Part shown: positions 1 to 6,847 of the stretch, piece after piece
Numbering within the stretch: the stretch's first letter is position 1
Layout: the number at the start of each line of letters is the position of its first letter
Assembly: GCA_003557825.1 (NCBI GenBank)
Contig: PWNM01000253.1
Location: 1-17,740, forward strand
Reading direction: 5' to 3'
Source: Candidatus Hydrogenedentota bacterium
GTDB lineage: Bacteria; Hydrogenedentota; Hydrogenedentia; Hydrogenedentales; SLHB01
Length of the DNA stretch: 17,740 bases
The notes under the pieces: model-generated
The model's database searches: none
Told to the model about the DNA's origin: nothing
The model's input: only the letters and a program-made list of their open reading frames with translations
Translations under genes and position numbers: made by a program

Positions 1-260
1 CCCAGATCGGGCTCCCAGAAGGCCACGTCCGCCTCGCCCTCTTTCCGAAATGCGGCCAGGCGTTCGGGCGTAAGCAACTGCTCGAGGATCGCAACGACCT
101 CGGTTTCGGTAAGCGGCTCCGATTTGCGGGGACGCAACTCGCCATCAATTCGGAAATAGGGAGGCGAGTTGGTTTTGATATGGATATCGGACGCGCCACG
201 GTCAACGGCCCGCCGCAATAGGCGCAACAACAACGATGAAGAAGGATCGGTTTCCACCAT
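1..260 (-). CDS. Twitching-motility ATPase PilT-like, N-terminal part (cut by window edge)
   Basis: This is a partial gene: 86 codons are visible from an ATG at 260-258 and the rest lies left of the window. The N-terminus resembles the start of PilT/PilU, the hexameric ATPases that drive type IV pilus retraction at the inner membrane. The visible part includes RGASDIHI (residues 21-28), PPYFRIDGELRP (33-44) and a following helical stretch, as in the PilT/GspE N-terminal domain. The catalytic Walker A/B region would lie outside the window, so PilT cannot be told apart from PilU or a PilB/GspE relative. The start lies only 23 bases after the ftsZ stop, so it is probably co-transcribed with the division genes. 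The ribosome-binding site is weak. Confidence 0.8.
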   Translation of the reverse strand, partial: MVETDPSSSLLLRLLRRAVDRGASDIHIKTNSPPYFRIDGELRPRKSEPLTETEVVAILEQLLTPERLAAFRKEGEADVAFWEPDL

Positions 261-283
261 GGCTACCTACGGTTCTCCGCCCG

Positions 284-1612
284 CTATTTTTTCCGACGCT
301 GCATAAACGAGGGCAGATTTCGCTTAAACGTCGGGATATCAAAATCGCCGCCATCATAATCCGCCGATGAACCGTCTTCAACGTCCGCCGGTTCGTCTTC
401 GGTATCGTCATCATCGGGAAACATAATCTGTACCGGCGTAGTGTTCCAAGGTTCTTGTGGCGCATCGGATGGTTCTGACTCGGATTCCTCGTCGATGGAT
501 TCCATCGTGGATGCATATGTATCGGACGGCTCCGGAGTTCCGAGCGATTCACCAATAGCCGCGGCCAAGGTACCAAGTTTGTCAACTTGCGCCACCTCCC
601 GTTCCTCGGCTTCTTCGGTTCCAAAAGCGGGTACAGTGACTTGGGAAGAACGCTCGGCGCTGAAGCCCGCAGCAATCACCGTGACGGTCACTTCCTCTTG
701 CTCGTTGTCTTCGATAACGGCTCCGAAAATAATATTGGCTTTGGGGTGGGCCGACTTCTGCACCGTCGTCACGGCATCATGCACTTCTCGCATGGCGATA
801 TCACTGCCGCCTTGGACATTAACGATAACGCCCAACGAACCATCGATGGTCGAGTTCTCAAGCAAGGGGCAGACAATGGCCTCTTCCGCAGCGCGGGTGG
901 CGCGATTCTCGCCATCGGCCGTCCCGATACCCATCAGGGCTCGGCCGCTGTTCTGCATAATGGTGCGCACGTCGGCAAAGTCCAGGTTGATTAGACCCGG
1001 TTTGGTGATGAGCTCCGATATGGCGCGAACGCCGTTGTGGAGCACTTCGTCGGCCAAACGGAATGCATTGAGAAACGTAATGTTCGTCTGACATAAAATG
1101 GACAACCGATCATTGGGCACGACGATGGTGGCGTCCACATGCTTCTGCAGGGCCTCTAGTCCATGCTGGGCATTCAGCATGCGTTCCCCGCCCTCGAACT
1201 GGAAGGGCAAGGTTACGATGGCCACGGTCAGCGCGCCGGTATCCTTGGCGAGCTGGGCCACCACAGGAATAGCGCCCGTCCCGGTTCCGCCTCCCAATCC
1301 AGCCGTCAGGAAAATCATGTCGGCTCCGGTCAGGACCTCGCCGATCCGGTCCTTATGCTCGACGGCCGCTTGCTCGCCCATGGCCGGTTTGGCTCCTGCG
1401 CCCAGTCCTGCTTCTCCAATTTGAAGCCGGGTACCGGCAGGCGAGTTCTTGAGTGCCTGGGCATCCGTGTTGATGGTGATGAAATCGACATCCTGCATCC
1501 CGGCTTCGATCATCCGGCCCACGGCATTTCCACCACCGCCGCCAATGCCGCACACCTTGATGATGGCCTGACTTTCGAAATTATTCAGTTCGTTTGTAAT
1601 CCGCACGCTCAT
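284..1612 (-). CDS. ftsZ: Cell division GTPase FtsZ
   Basis: The 442-residue product is FtsZ, the tubulin-like GTPase that polymerises into the cytoplasmic Z-ring and recruits the divisome. Visible marks are the glycine-rich GGGGGNAV loop (24-31), NTDAQAL (48-54), the GTP-binding signature GGGTGTG (107-113) and the T7 catalytic loop NLDFADV (209-215). A long acidic linker of about 90 residues (roughly 330-422) follows, with runs of Asp and Glu. The tail ends in DIPTFKRN followed by a basic cluster, matching the conserved C-terminal peptide that binds membrane tethers such as FtsA or SepF. An AGGAG ribosome-binding site precedes the ATG. ftsQ lies 72 bases upstream and a PilT-like gene 23 bases downstream on the same strand. 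No ftsA lies next to it. Confidence 0.97.
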   Translation of the reverse strand: MSVRITNELNNFESQAIIKVCGIGGGGGNAVGRMIEAGMQDVDFITINTDAQALKNSPAGTRLQIGEAGLGAGAKPAMGEQAAVEHKDRIGEVLTGADMIFLTAGLGGGTGTGAIPVVAQLAKDTGALTVAIVTLPFQFEGGERMLNAQHGLEALQKHVDATIVVPNDRLSILCQTNITFLNAFRLADEVLHNGVRAISELITKPGLINLDFADVRTIMQNSGRALMGIGTADGENRATRAAEEAIVCPLLENSTIDGSLGVIVNVQGGSDIAMREVHDAVTTVQKSAHPKANIIFGAVIEDNEQEEVTVTVIAAGFSAERSSQVTVPAFGTEEAEEREVAQVDKLGTLAAAIGESLGTPEPSDTYASTMESIDEESESEPSDAPQEPWNTTPVQIMFPDDDDTEDEPADVEDGSSADYDGGDFDIPTFKRNLPSFMQRRKK

Positions 1613-1658
1613 GACTGCCTTCTCCTATGGTCCCGCAATTTTATCTGTGTCCACCGGC

Positions 1659-1672
1659 CCCGTCGAAACGGG
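1659..1672 (-). other. Small hairpin between ftsQ and ftsZ
   Basis: On the transcribed (minus) strand the sequence reads CCCGT-TTCG-ACGGG, a perfect 5-bp stem with a UUCG tetraloop, in the 72-base gap between the ftsQ stop and the ftsZ start. No T-tract follows, so it is not an intrinsic terminator. It could stabilise or mark a processing point in the mRNA upstream of ftsZ, but that is a guess. Confidence 0.35.
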
Positions 1673-1684
1673 TGCGCCTCCTGG

Positions 1685-2476
1685 TTACCTTGCTGCTATG
1701 TCCCTGCCAAATCGCAAGTCGCAATACTGCTCGAAATCAAGACTCCTGTCCTTGTATTCCCATAACACTTCGAGCCGACGGGCCTGCAAATCATAGTCGC
1801 CCCGGCCCCAGCGGATCTCGAAGGGCAATTCCTCGCAGTACATTCGGATATCGTTCCGGTTTCGCGCTGCCAACTCGGCTATGGTGACATGTTCCGCCAA
1901 TGCGATCGAATTAAACGCATGTAGCACGCCGAGGGCATCCGTCAAGGATTCCGATTCAATGTGTTGGCCCGCCTCGACAATATCTACATCGGGCAATTCG
2001 GTGATAAACGGACCCGGGAAACGACGCGTTCGGCTGAGGGGCAATTCCTCGACCGCTACGCCTTCAACATCAATAGCAAAGGCCCGATTGTGATGAAGCA
2101 ACGTCGCCACGGGTTCCCGCTCCTCGATCCAAATCGAGACCGTATCCGGAAACTCGCGGCGTACGACGCACTGCCGAACATAGGGAAGCGCCATCACCCG
2201 CTCGGCCACTGCCTGCTCGTCGAGAAACAGCAGGTTATCTTCCGTCGTAACCCGGGCTTGGCGCAGAATGGTCCATTCGTCCAATCGCGACAGACCCTCG
2301 ATACGAATGGTCTGGACATACCAGTGTTCCGACTCGTGGAGATAACAGTAAAAGGCCCACGCGCCGCCGCCCAACACCGACAACACCACAAAGGCCTTCA
2401 GCGCCCCGAGGATCCGGGTTCGCACCACATGGGGCGGCCGTCCTCGGCTTCGGCTATATCTCCGTCGGCCTTTCAC
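1685..2476 (-). CDS. ftsQ: Cell division protein FtsQ/DivIB
   Basis: The 263-residue product fits FtsQ/DivIB, the bitopic divisome protein that links early and late division proteins in the periplasm. It has a very basic cytoplasmic N-terminus (residues 1-24), one membrane segment at about 25-47 (ALKAFVVLSVLGGGAWAFY), and a POTRA domain at about 52-122. The POTRA segment runs from VQTIRIEGLSRLDEWTIL through LPYVRQCVVRREFPDTVSIWIEERE. The rest is the expected beta domain. The start codon is GTG, and the murC TGA overlaps it (GTGA), which points to translational coupling. A GGAGG lies somewhat far upstream inside murC. Sequence divergence is typical of this family, so the call rests on architecture plus position between murC and ftsZ. 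Confidence 0.9.
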   Translation of the reverse strand: MKGRRRYSRSRGRPPHVVRTRILGALKAFVVLSVLGGGAWAFYCYLHESEHWYVQTIRIEGLSRLDEWTILRQARVTTEDNLLFLDEQAVAERVMALPYVRQCVVRREFPDTVSIWIEEREPVATLLHHNRAFAIDVEGVAVEELPLSRTRRFPGPFITELPDVDIVEAGQHIESESLTDALGVLHAFNSIALAEHVTIAELAARNRNDIRMYCEELPFEIRWGRGDYDLQARRLEVLWEYKDRSLDFEQYCDLRFGRDIAAR

Positions 2477-3930
2477 GACGATCTCAGCGCCTCCAATAAG
2501 GGGTTCGCAATGCGATTGATGTTGCCGGCTCCCAAAATCAACACCATATCTCCTTCTTCGAGATGGGGGGCAAGCATAGACGGGACGGCTTCCATATCGT
2601 TCACCAGTTCGACATGCCGCGCTCCGGCCTCGCAGGCGGCATCGACAATCAGTCCCGAATCGACGCCCGGCATGGGTTCCTCGCGAGACGGGTAGATACC
2701 GGTCACCACGGAGCGGTCGGCCTGGGATAGGACCCGGGCAAACTCTTCGTAGAAGTATTTTGTGCGGCTATAAAGATGGGGCTGAAACACACAGACAAGC
2801 CGGCCTGGATTGGCCCATCGCACCGCTTCGAGGGTGCTGGCGATCTCGGTAGGGTGATGGGCATAGTCTTCGACGACCAGAACGCCCCGCGCCTCTCCGC
2901 AGACCTGCAAGCGTCGGCGAACCCCGTCATAGGTCATCAGACCATCGACGATCTGGGGGAAGCGCATCCCCAGGCATAACCCGACGGCGCATGCGCCTAG
3001 AGCGTTCCGAACGTTGTGGATGCCGATGGCGTGAACGGTTAACGTGCCCAGATGGCCCGTAACTCCGAGTCGTTCGTCATGACTATGAACGTCGATACAG
3101 GTCCTCAGGGATGCCAAGGAGCCATTTGTTCGCGGAGCGCCGGCGTAGCCCTCCCCGCCAGTAGCCAAACGGATATTTGCGCCCATAAGCGATGCGCCTT
3201 CTTCGACGCCATAGGTGATGCAGACGCTCTCAATATCGGGCAGCACGGCGCGGACATTCGGATCGTCGTGGCAGACAATCGAATAGCCGTAGAAAGGAAC
3301 GCGATTACAGAAGTCGGTGAAGGCCCGTTTGATCCGGTCGAGGGTACCGTAGTATTCCAGGTGCTCGGCATCAATATTCGTGACCACGCTAATCGTGGGG
3401 GAAAGATGCAGAAAGGAGCCGTCGTGTTCATCGGCTTCAGCGACCAGATAATCGCCGGTTCCCCACCGAGCATTCGTGCCGCTGCGATGAAGGATACCAC
3501 CAATAATGCTTGTTGCGCCGATATTGGCCCGATCCAAAATGGCGCTGATCATCGATGTCGTCGTCGTCTTGCCGTGGGTTCCGCCTACAGCCACGGCATT
3601 GGGCTTCAGGCGCATCAGGTCGGCCAGCAATTGGGAACGAAAGAGAACAGGCGTACCCCGGCGTCGGGCTGCAACGAGTTCGACGTTATCATCGGTCACC
3701 GCGGTTGACTTGACCAGGATGCCGGCGTCTCCGATGTTGGCGGCGCGATGGCCTTCGTGGAACAAAAGCCCGAGTCGGACGAGCCGTTCTGTGATGTCCG
3801 ACGCACGCAAATCCGATCCCGAGACTTCATAGCCCAGGTTAAGCAGAATCTCGGCCAAGCCGCTCATGCCGATGCCGCCCACACCGGTGAAATGCACCGA
3901 CCGCTTCAGCCCATATAAGGAAGGTCCCAT
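2473..3930 (-). CDS. murC: UDP-N-acetylmuramate--L-alanine ligase MurC
   Basis: The 485-residue product is MurC, the cytoplasmic ATP-dependent ligase that adds the first amino acid, L-alanine, to UDP-MurNAc in peptidoglycan synthesis. The Mur-ligase layout is complete. It has a nucleotide-sugar-binding N-domain with GVGGIGMSGLAEI (16-28) and the ATP-binding loop GTHGKTTTT (117-125). It also has EADEHDGSF (165-173), NIDAEHLEYY (185-194), the hinge motif GIHNVRNALGA (303-313), GVRRRLQ (336-342) and DYAHHPTEI (355-363) in the C-terminal domain. The ATG has an AGGGA ribosome-binding site and a promoter about 50 bases upstream, so murC is probably the first gene of the unit. Its stop overlaps the ftsQ start. 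The usual neighbours murG and murB are not beside it. Confidence 0.98.
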   Translation of the reverse strand: MGPSLYGLKRSVHFTGVGGIGMSGLAEILLNLGYEVSGSDLRASDITERLVRLGLLFHEGHRAANIGDAGILVKSTAVTDDNVELVAARRRGTPVLFRSQLLADLMRLKPNAVAVGGTHGKTTTTSMISAILDRANIGATSIIGGILHRSGTNARWGTGDYLVAEADEHDGSFLHLSPTISVVTNIDAEHLEYYGTLDRIKRAFTDFCNRVPFYGYSIVCHDDPNVRAVLPDIESVCITYGVEEGASLMGANIRLATGGEGYAGAPRTNGSLASLRTCIDVHSHDERLGVTGHLGTLTVHAIGIHNVRNALGACAVGLCLGMRFPQIVDGLMTYDGVRRRLQVCGEARGVLVVEDYAHHPTEIASTLEAVRWANPGRLVCVFQPHLYSRTKYFYEEFARVLSQADRSVVTGIYPSREEPMPGVDSGLIVDAACEAGARHVELVNDMEAVPSMLAPHLEEGDMVLILGAGNINRIANPLLEALRSS

Positions 3931-3977
3931 TCGTATTCCCTAACCATCATAAAACCCAATATCTTGTGGCAGGTCCC

Positions 3978-4005
3978 ATTATAGCAGAGTTGCGACCACT
4001 ATAAA
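3978..4005 (-). promoter_or_regulatory. Sigma-70-type promoter for murC-ftsQ-ftsZ
   Basis: Reading the minus strand, TTTATA (4005-4000) is followed after 16 bases by a perfect TATAAT (3983-3978), about 48 bases upstream of the murC start. Position and direction fit a promoter for the division/cell-wall operon. It lies in the gap after the upstream gene ends at 4104, suggesting the operon is transcribed on its own. Confidence 0.6.
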
Positions 4006-4103
4006 AGGGGGTCGAAGAGGCGGATTTACGGGGCTTTTTGAGCATTGTCATTAGACGAACCGCAGCGCTATATACCCAAAAATGCCAGGGAAACGGTACC
4101 GGT

Positions 4104-5045
4104 TCATTCATCCGTGGACGGGTCGGGGGCAGGAAGCGCCAAATCGCCCGGCTCAAGGGGTATCTCCATATCGGGATGGACGACCAGTTGATCGGGCGCG
4201 CCGGCTTCGTCCTGCGCCAATACCAAGGCCCATTTTGTATGATCCGAACGGGGAACCAACGCCTGATGCGCCTCATCGCCGGAATCCGGCCGGGCGCGAC
4301 GTCCATCCTGGTCTTCCCCGTAGGGCGCCTGAATCGGCGTCTCCCATCCGAAGAGCCCGGATGCCTCCTCGTGTGCCGCCGCCTGCGCCGCCCCATTCTG
4401 ACGGGCGGCTACCTCGGCGCGGATCATGTCGATGACCAATGTCTCGACAGTGCATTGCTCGTGCTGAGCGAGTTCCTCAACGGCCTCGGCCAACGATCGA
4501 GGCAAGCCTTGCAACATCCCCAAACGGGGCGCCGGGGAAGAAGCTTCGGGGTTCATCCTAATACTGTCGAGGGGCGCAGTTCCGGGAACATCGACTTCGA
4601 TGCCGGAACCATCGAGCGATTCGGCCCGGAACCGATGGCCTGAACGAATGGCCTCGACCATATCTGCGTATAGATGCAGGGCAGCACGAATCTGTGCGGA
4701 GTGGGTCATATGAGGAATAACGGTCCCCATTGCGGCTAAGTCGTCCCAGTCGGCTTGGCCAAGGCGCAGTTCAAGAAACCCGGCATCAAGCCGGCCCTTT
4801 GCGGGAGAAGATACCGTCATAGCTCCATCCAGCACCGGAAAATGCTCACGCTCGGTCCCATCGGCCGATACCCGATACAGGCGGAGTCCTTGCCGTTCGA
4901 TGGCGACCAGGTGCCGGGTCAGACGGATGGCCGCGCGGGTCACGGCGCTTCGCGTGCGATGGGGCGTTTCTGAGACAAGGTCATCGAGCCGCGCTTTGTC
5001 TTCTTCGGTAACCCGAAGTCGAAGGCGCTTGGATGAAGCGCTCAT
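4104..5045 (-). CDS. Unrecognised protein with three ribbon-helix-helix-like segments
   Basis: I do not recognise the 313-residue product as a named family. Three segments look like ribbon-helix-helix DNA-binding units (short strand plus two helices). These are residues 6-47 (LRLRVTEEDKARLDDLV then TRSAVTRAAIRLTRHL), 89-133 (FLELRLGQADWDDLAAM then HSAQIRAALHLYADMV) and about 175-217 (LPRSLAEAVEELAQHE then TVETLVIDMIRAEVA). The first two are each followed by a similar hairpin-like stretch: GLRLYRVSADGTE at 53-65 and GHRFRAESLDGSGIE at 136-150. An RHH-plus-hairpin unit therefore seems duplicated. The last 95 residues are acidic and proline-rich. There is no signal peptide or membrane segment. 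It diverges from the gene at 5233 across a region full of inverted repeats, so DNA binding and autoregulation are plausible but inferred. Confidence 0.7.
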   Translation of the reverse strand: MSASSKRLRLRVTEEDKARLDDLVSETPHRTRSAVTRAAIRLTRHLVAIERQGLRLYRVSADGTEREHFPVLDGAMTVSSPAKGRLDAGFLELRLGQADWDDLAAMGTVIPHMTHSAQIRAALHLYADMVEAIRSGHRFRAESLDGSGIEVDVPGTAPLDSIRMNPEASSPAPRLGMLQGLPRSLAEAVEELAQHEQCTVETLVIDMIRAEVAARQNGAAQAAAHEEASGLFGWETPIQAPYGEDQDGRRARPDSGDEAHQALVPRSDHTKWALVLAQDEAGAPDQLVVHPDMEIPLEPGDLALPAPDPSTDE

Positions 5046-5077
5046 GACCGGAAATCCCGCCTATTTGTAGGGGACAA

Positions 5078-5087
5078 TGTACGTACA
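5078..5087. promoter_or_regulatory. Perfect palindrome TGTACGTACA upstream of the RHH-like gene
   Basis: A 10-base perfect palindrome lies 33 bases upstream of the minus-strand start at 5045. On the minus strand it overlaps TACATT, a weak -10-like element. It is a candidate operator for the neighbouring ribbon-helix-helix-like protein or another dimeric regulator. Confidence 0.35.
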
Positions 5088-5091
5088 GAAT

Positions 5092-5108
5092 CCATAGCCG
5101 GATTATGG
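5092..5108. repeat. Inverted repeat CCATA-N7-TATGG in the divergent region
   Basis: Five-base arms at 5092-5096 and 5104-5108 are separated by 7 bases and lie close to the TGTACGTACA palindrome. Several dyads in one 187-base divergent region suggest an operator region, although a single 5-base pair of arms could arise by chance. Confidence 0.3.
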
Positions 5109-5160
5109 CCGAACTACGAACCCTGCTGCAAGCCTTGGACCACATACGGGACGACCAACC

Positions 5161-5190
5161 TTGACGGTATTCCAATCCGTGCCGTATGCT
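5161..5190 (+). promoter_or_regulatory. Sigma-70-type promoter for the tandem kinase-like gene, overlapped by a dyad
   Basis: TTGACG (5161-5166) and TATGCT (5185-5190) are separated by 18 bases, and the start codon at 5233 is about 43 bases downstream. The inverted repeat TGCCGT-N7-ACGGCA (5180-5198) covers the -10 element, where a repressor would act. CTTGACGG(T/C)AT also occurs twice, at 5160-5170 and 5189-5199. Confidence 0.5.
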
Positions 5191-5232
5191 TGACGGCATG
5201 GACCGCCGAACGCAACCTTGGGAGCCGCGTGC

Positions 5233-6831
5233 ATGACCTATACCGCGCACGAATGTATGACCATGGTTGAACCGGGACTGTGCCATGCCCGGGAAAGACT
5301 CCGGTCGGATGAACCGTTCGATGCAATAGCAGCCACGCTCCTCCCCCATCTCGCCGCATGCCGAGGATTTCTCGAGATCCACCGAGACCCAGTACCGGAG
5401 CATATCGACCCACGGGTGATCGTCGAGGAAGCTGTACAGGAGCTGGAATTGGAAGAAGCGGAGCTCGAACCCGTTGAGTGGTGTAGGGGTGACCGGCAAC
5501 AAATCCAATTTCTGCTGCGAGCATTGCTGGCCGGGGCCGAATGCGACACGGGAAGCTATCTGTCGTTGATCTTGCTTGAGGGGGAGGATCGGTCGGTCGG
5601 GTCGGAGACCATCCCGGTACTCGCGGTTGCTTTCGAGGGTCCGGGACAGATCCCCAATCCGGTTCCAGTGGGAGCCGGTATTCTGATCCCGCTTGAAACG
5701 TTACAAGAGCGATGGACAGCAGCGACCTGTGGGGGACGAATCGACAGGGATCGATTGGGCTGGTCCTTTCGATTTCGGGGGGTTCGTAAACCGCCGTCGT
5801 CGGTGAAAAACATCGAGTCCCTCCTCGAAGCCGTTCGGGAGGCGGATCGGCAAGTACGATTGATCGGGGCCGGCAAGAACGCAACAAAGGACAAAGCCCT
5901 TGCCTCACTTGATGCTGCCCTCGGCGCCATTCACGGACAGCCCAAACATGAACCGGCCGTTATACCCGCGATTATCGAAGAGGCACAGGCGGCGTTCGCA
6001 ACTACCCGGCCGGATTTTGCGGGAACAGTGGAAACGTACATCGATGCCGATCTCCCTGCCGTAATTGTAAGTCGTCGTCATATGATGAGCTTTCTGCGCC
6101 ACGCGTTGTGGTATGGCGCGGAACAGTTGAGCCGTGGCGGCGGCATCACCCTACTTGCGAGCTATTCCGTGGGCGAGCGTGCCACGGAAGTGTCCGTCGT
6201 GGCAACAGGGACCGCATGCCGACGCAACCCGGAATCAAGCTATGAAGCGGCATTGCGATGGGCGGTACGAGATGGACATGAAGGCCAATGTGCCATCGAA
6301 GAGAAGCCAAATGAGTTGGCCATCACAGCCACGTTGCCTGATACGGTGGGACGGAAACTCGATGCGGAATTCCCTGGGTGGGAGCAGTTCACGTTGCCCT
6401 CGCAACAGATGCTCCGATTGCTTCGAAGCGGCGGCCCAACGCCTCCGGCCGAAGTGATCATGCCGGGCGTGCTCGAGACGGAACTCGAGGCCTGGTTGTG
6501 GCCCCGACTGACCGAGCCCGCCGTTATCAACCGGGCTCATGAGCTTGATATAAAAGGGGCGACATATCCCGGGGGATCGATTGAGCGGCGCGCCAAGGCC
6601 TTGGGGCAGATCCAGCGCCGCAAACCCAAGAAAGAGATTGCAAAACCGCCTTATGCCGCCGAGGTGATCTGGGCGTTTGGCGTAGATGCGGCGCATCAAA
6701 CTATACTGGGAACCGACCGACTTGACGCCGACGGCCTACGTCGGCTATGCATTGCTTTGGCGCAATCCCCACCGGATGCAGCGACCGCCCTACGCCTGGT
6801 GGCCGTTGCCCGCCGTGAACCCAATTCATGA
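5233..6831 (+). CDS. Protein of two tandem degenerate histidine-kinase-like cores
   Basis: The 532-residue product has no exact family I can name. The ATG at 5233 is chosen because GGGAG (5220-5224) lies 8 bases upstream; a longer reading from TTG at 5218 would overlap that site. The chain looks like two copies of a kinase core. Copy 1 has a helical part near 29-51, an N-box-like DRQQIQFLLRALLAGAE (87-103), a G1-like FEGPGQI (134-140) and an ending CGGRIDRDRLGWSFRFRG (166-183). Copy 2 has a helical part (190-235), IIEEAQAAF (247-255), DLPAVIVSRRHMMSFLRHAL (273-292) and an ending like HEGQCAIEEKPNELAITATLP (349-369). No phosphoacceptor-His motif or intact Asn/Asp ATP boxes are visible. The last 160 residues are unassigned. 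It is probably soluble. A non-catalytic scaffold or phosphotransfer-like role is inferred. Confidence 0.65.
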   Translation: MTYTAHECMTMVEPGLCHARERLRSDEPFDAIAATLLPHLAACRGFLEIHRDPVPEHIDPRVIVEEAVQELELEEAELEPVEWCRGDRQQIQFLLRALLAGAECDTGSYLSLILLEGEDRSVGSETIPVLAVAFEGPGQIPNPVPVGAGILIPLETLQERWTAATCGGRIDRDRLGWSFRFRGVRKPPSSVKNIESLLEAVREADRQVRLIGAGKNATKDKALASLDAALGAIHGQPKHEPAVIPAIIEEAQAAFATTRPDFAGTVETYIDADLPAVIVSRRHMMSFLRHALWYGAEQLSRGGGITLLASYSVGERATEVSVVATGTACRRNPESSYEAALRWAVRDGHEGQCAIEEKPNELAITATLPDTVGRKLDAEFPGWEQFTLPSQQMLRLLRSGGPTPPAEVIMPGVLETELEAWLWPRLTEPAVINRAHELDIKGATYPGGSIERRAKALGQIQRRKPKKEIAKPPYAAEVIWAFGVDAAHQTILGTDRLDADGLRRLCIALAQSPPDAATALRLVAVARREPNS

Positions 6832-6847
6832 TCCAAGGAGCATTACC

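Noticed and set aside
441..1091. Long open frame on the plus strand across ftsZ
   Set aside because: It lies wholly antisense to a well-supported ftsZ and gives a low-complexity Ser/Ala/Pro-rich product with no family resemblance.
1961..2695. Plus-strand open frame of 244 codons across ftsQ and the murC end
   Set aside because: It is antisense to two overlapping genes with clear motifs and appears only because of GC-rich codon bias.
3052..3708. Plus-strand open frame of 218 codons inside murC
   Set aside because: It is antisense to conserved MurC motifs with no ribosome-binding site or recognisable domain.
4038..4643. Plus-strand open frame opposite the RHH-like gene
   Set aside because: Both strands are open here, but the minus-strand frame has repeated two-helix patterns, runs the full length and has a plausible start; the plus frame shows none of these.
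5218..5232. TTG at 5218 as start of the kinase-like gene
   Set aside because: The GGGAG ribosome-binding site at 5220-5224 would lie inside the coding region; the ATG at 5233 is correctly spaced from it.
5114..5908. Minus-strand open frame of 264 codons opposite the tandem kinase-like gene
   Set aside because: It is an Arg/Pro/Ser-rich shadow translation. The plus-strand gene has a promoter, a ribosome-binding site and kinase-like patterns.
6686..6847. N-terminal extension of the flavoprotein to 6686
   Set aside because: It overlaps the preceding gene by about 145 bases, while AAGGAG lies directly before the ATG at 6848, where the family's first strand begins.
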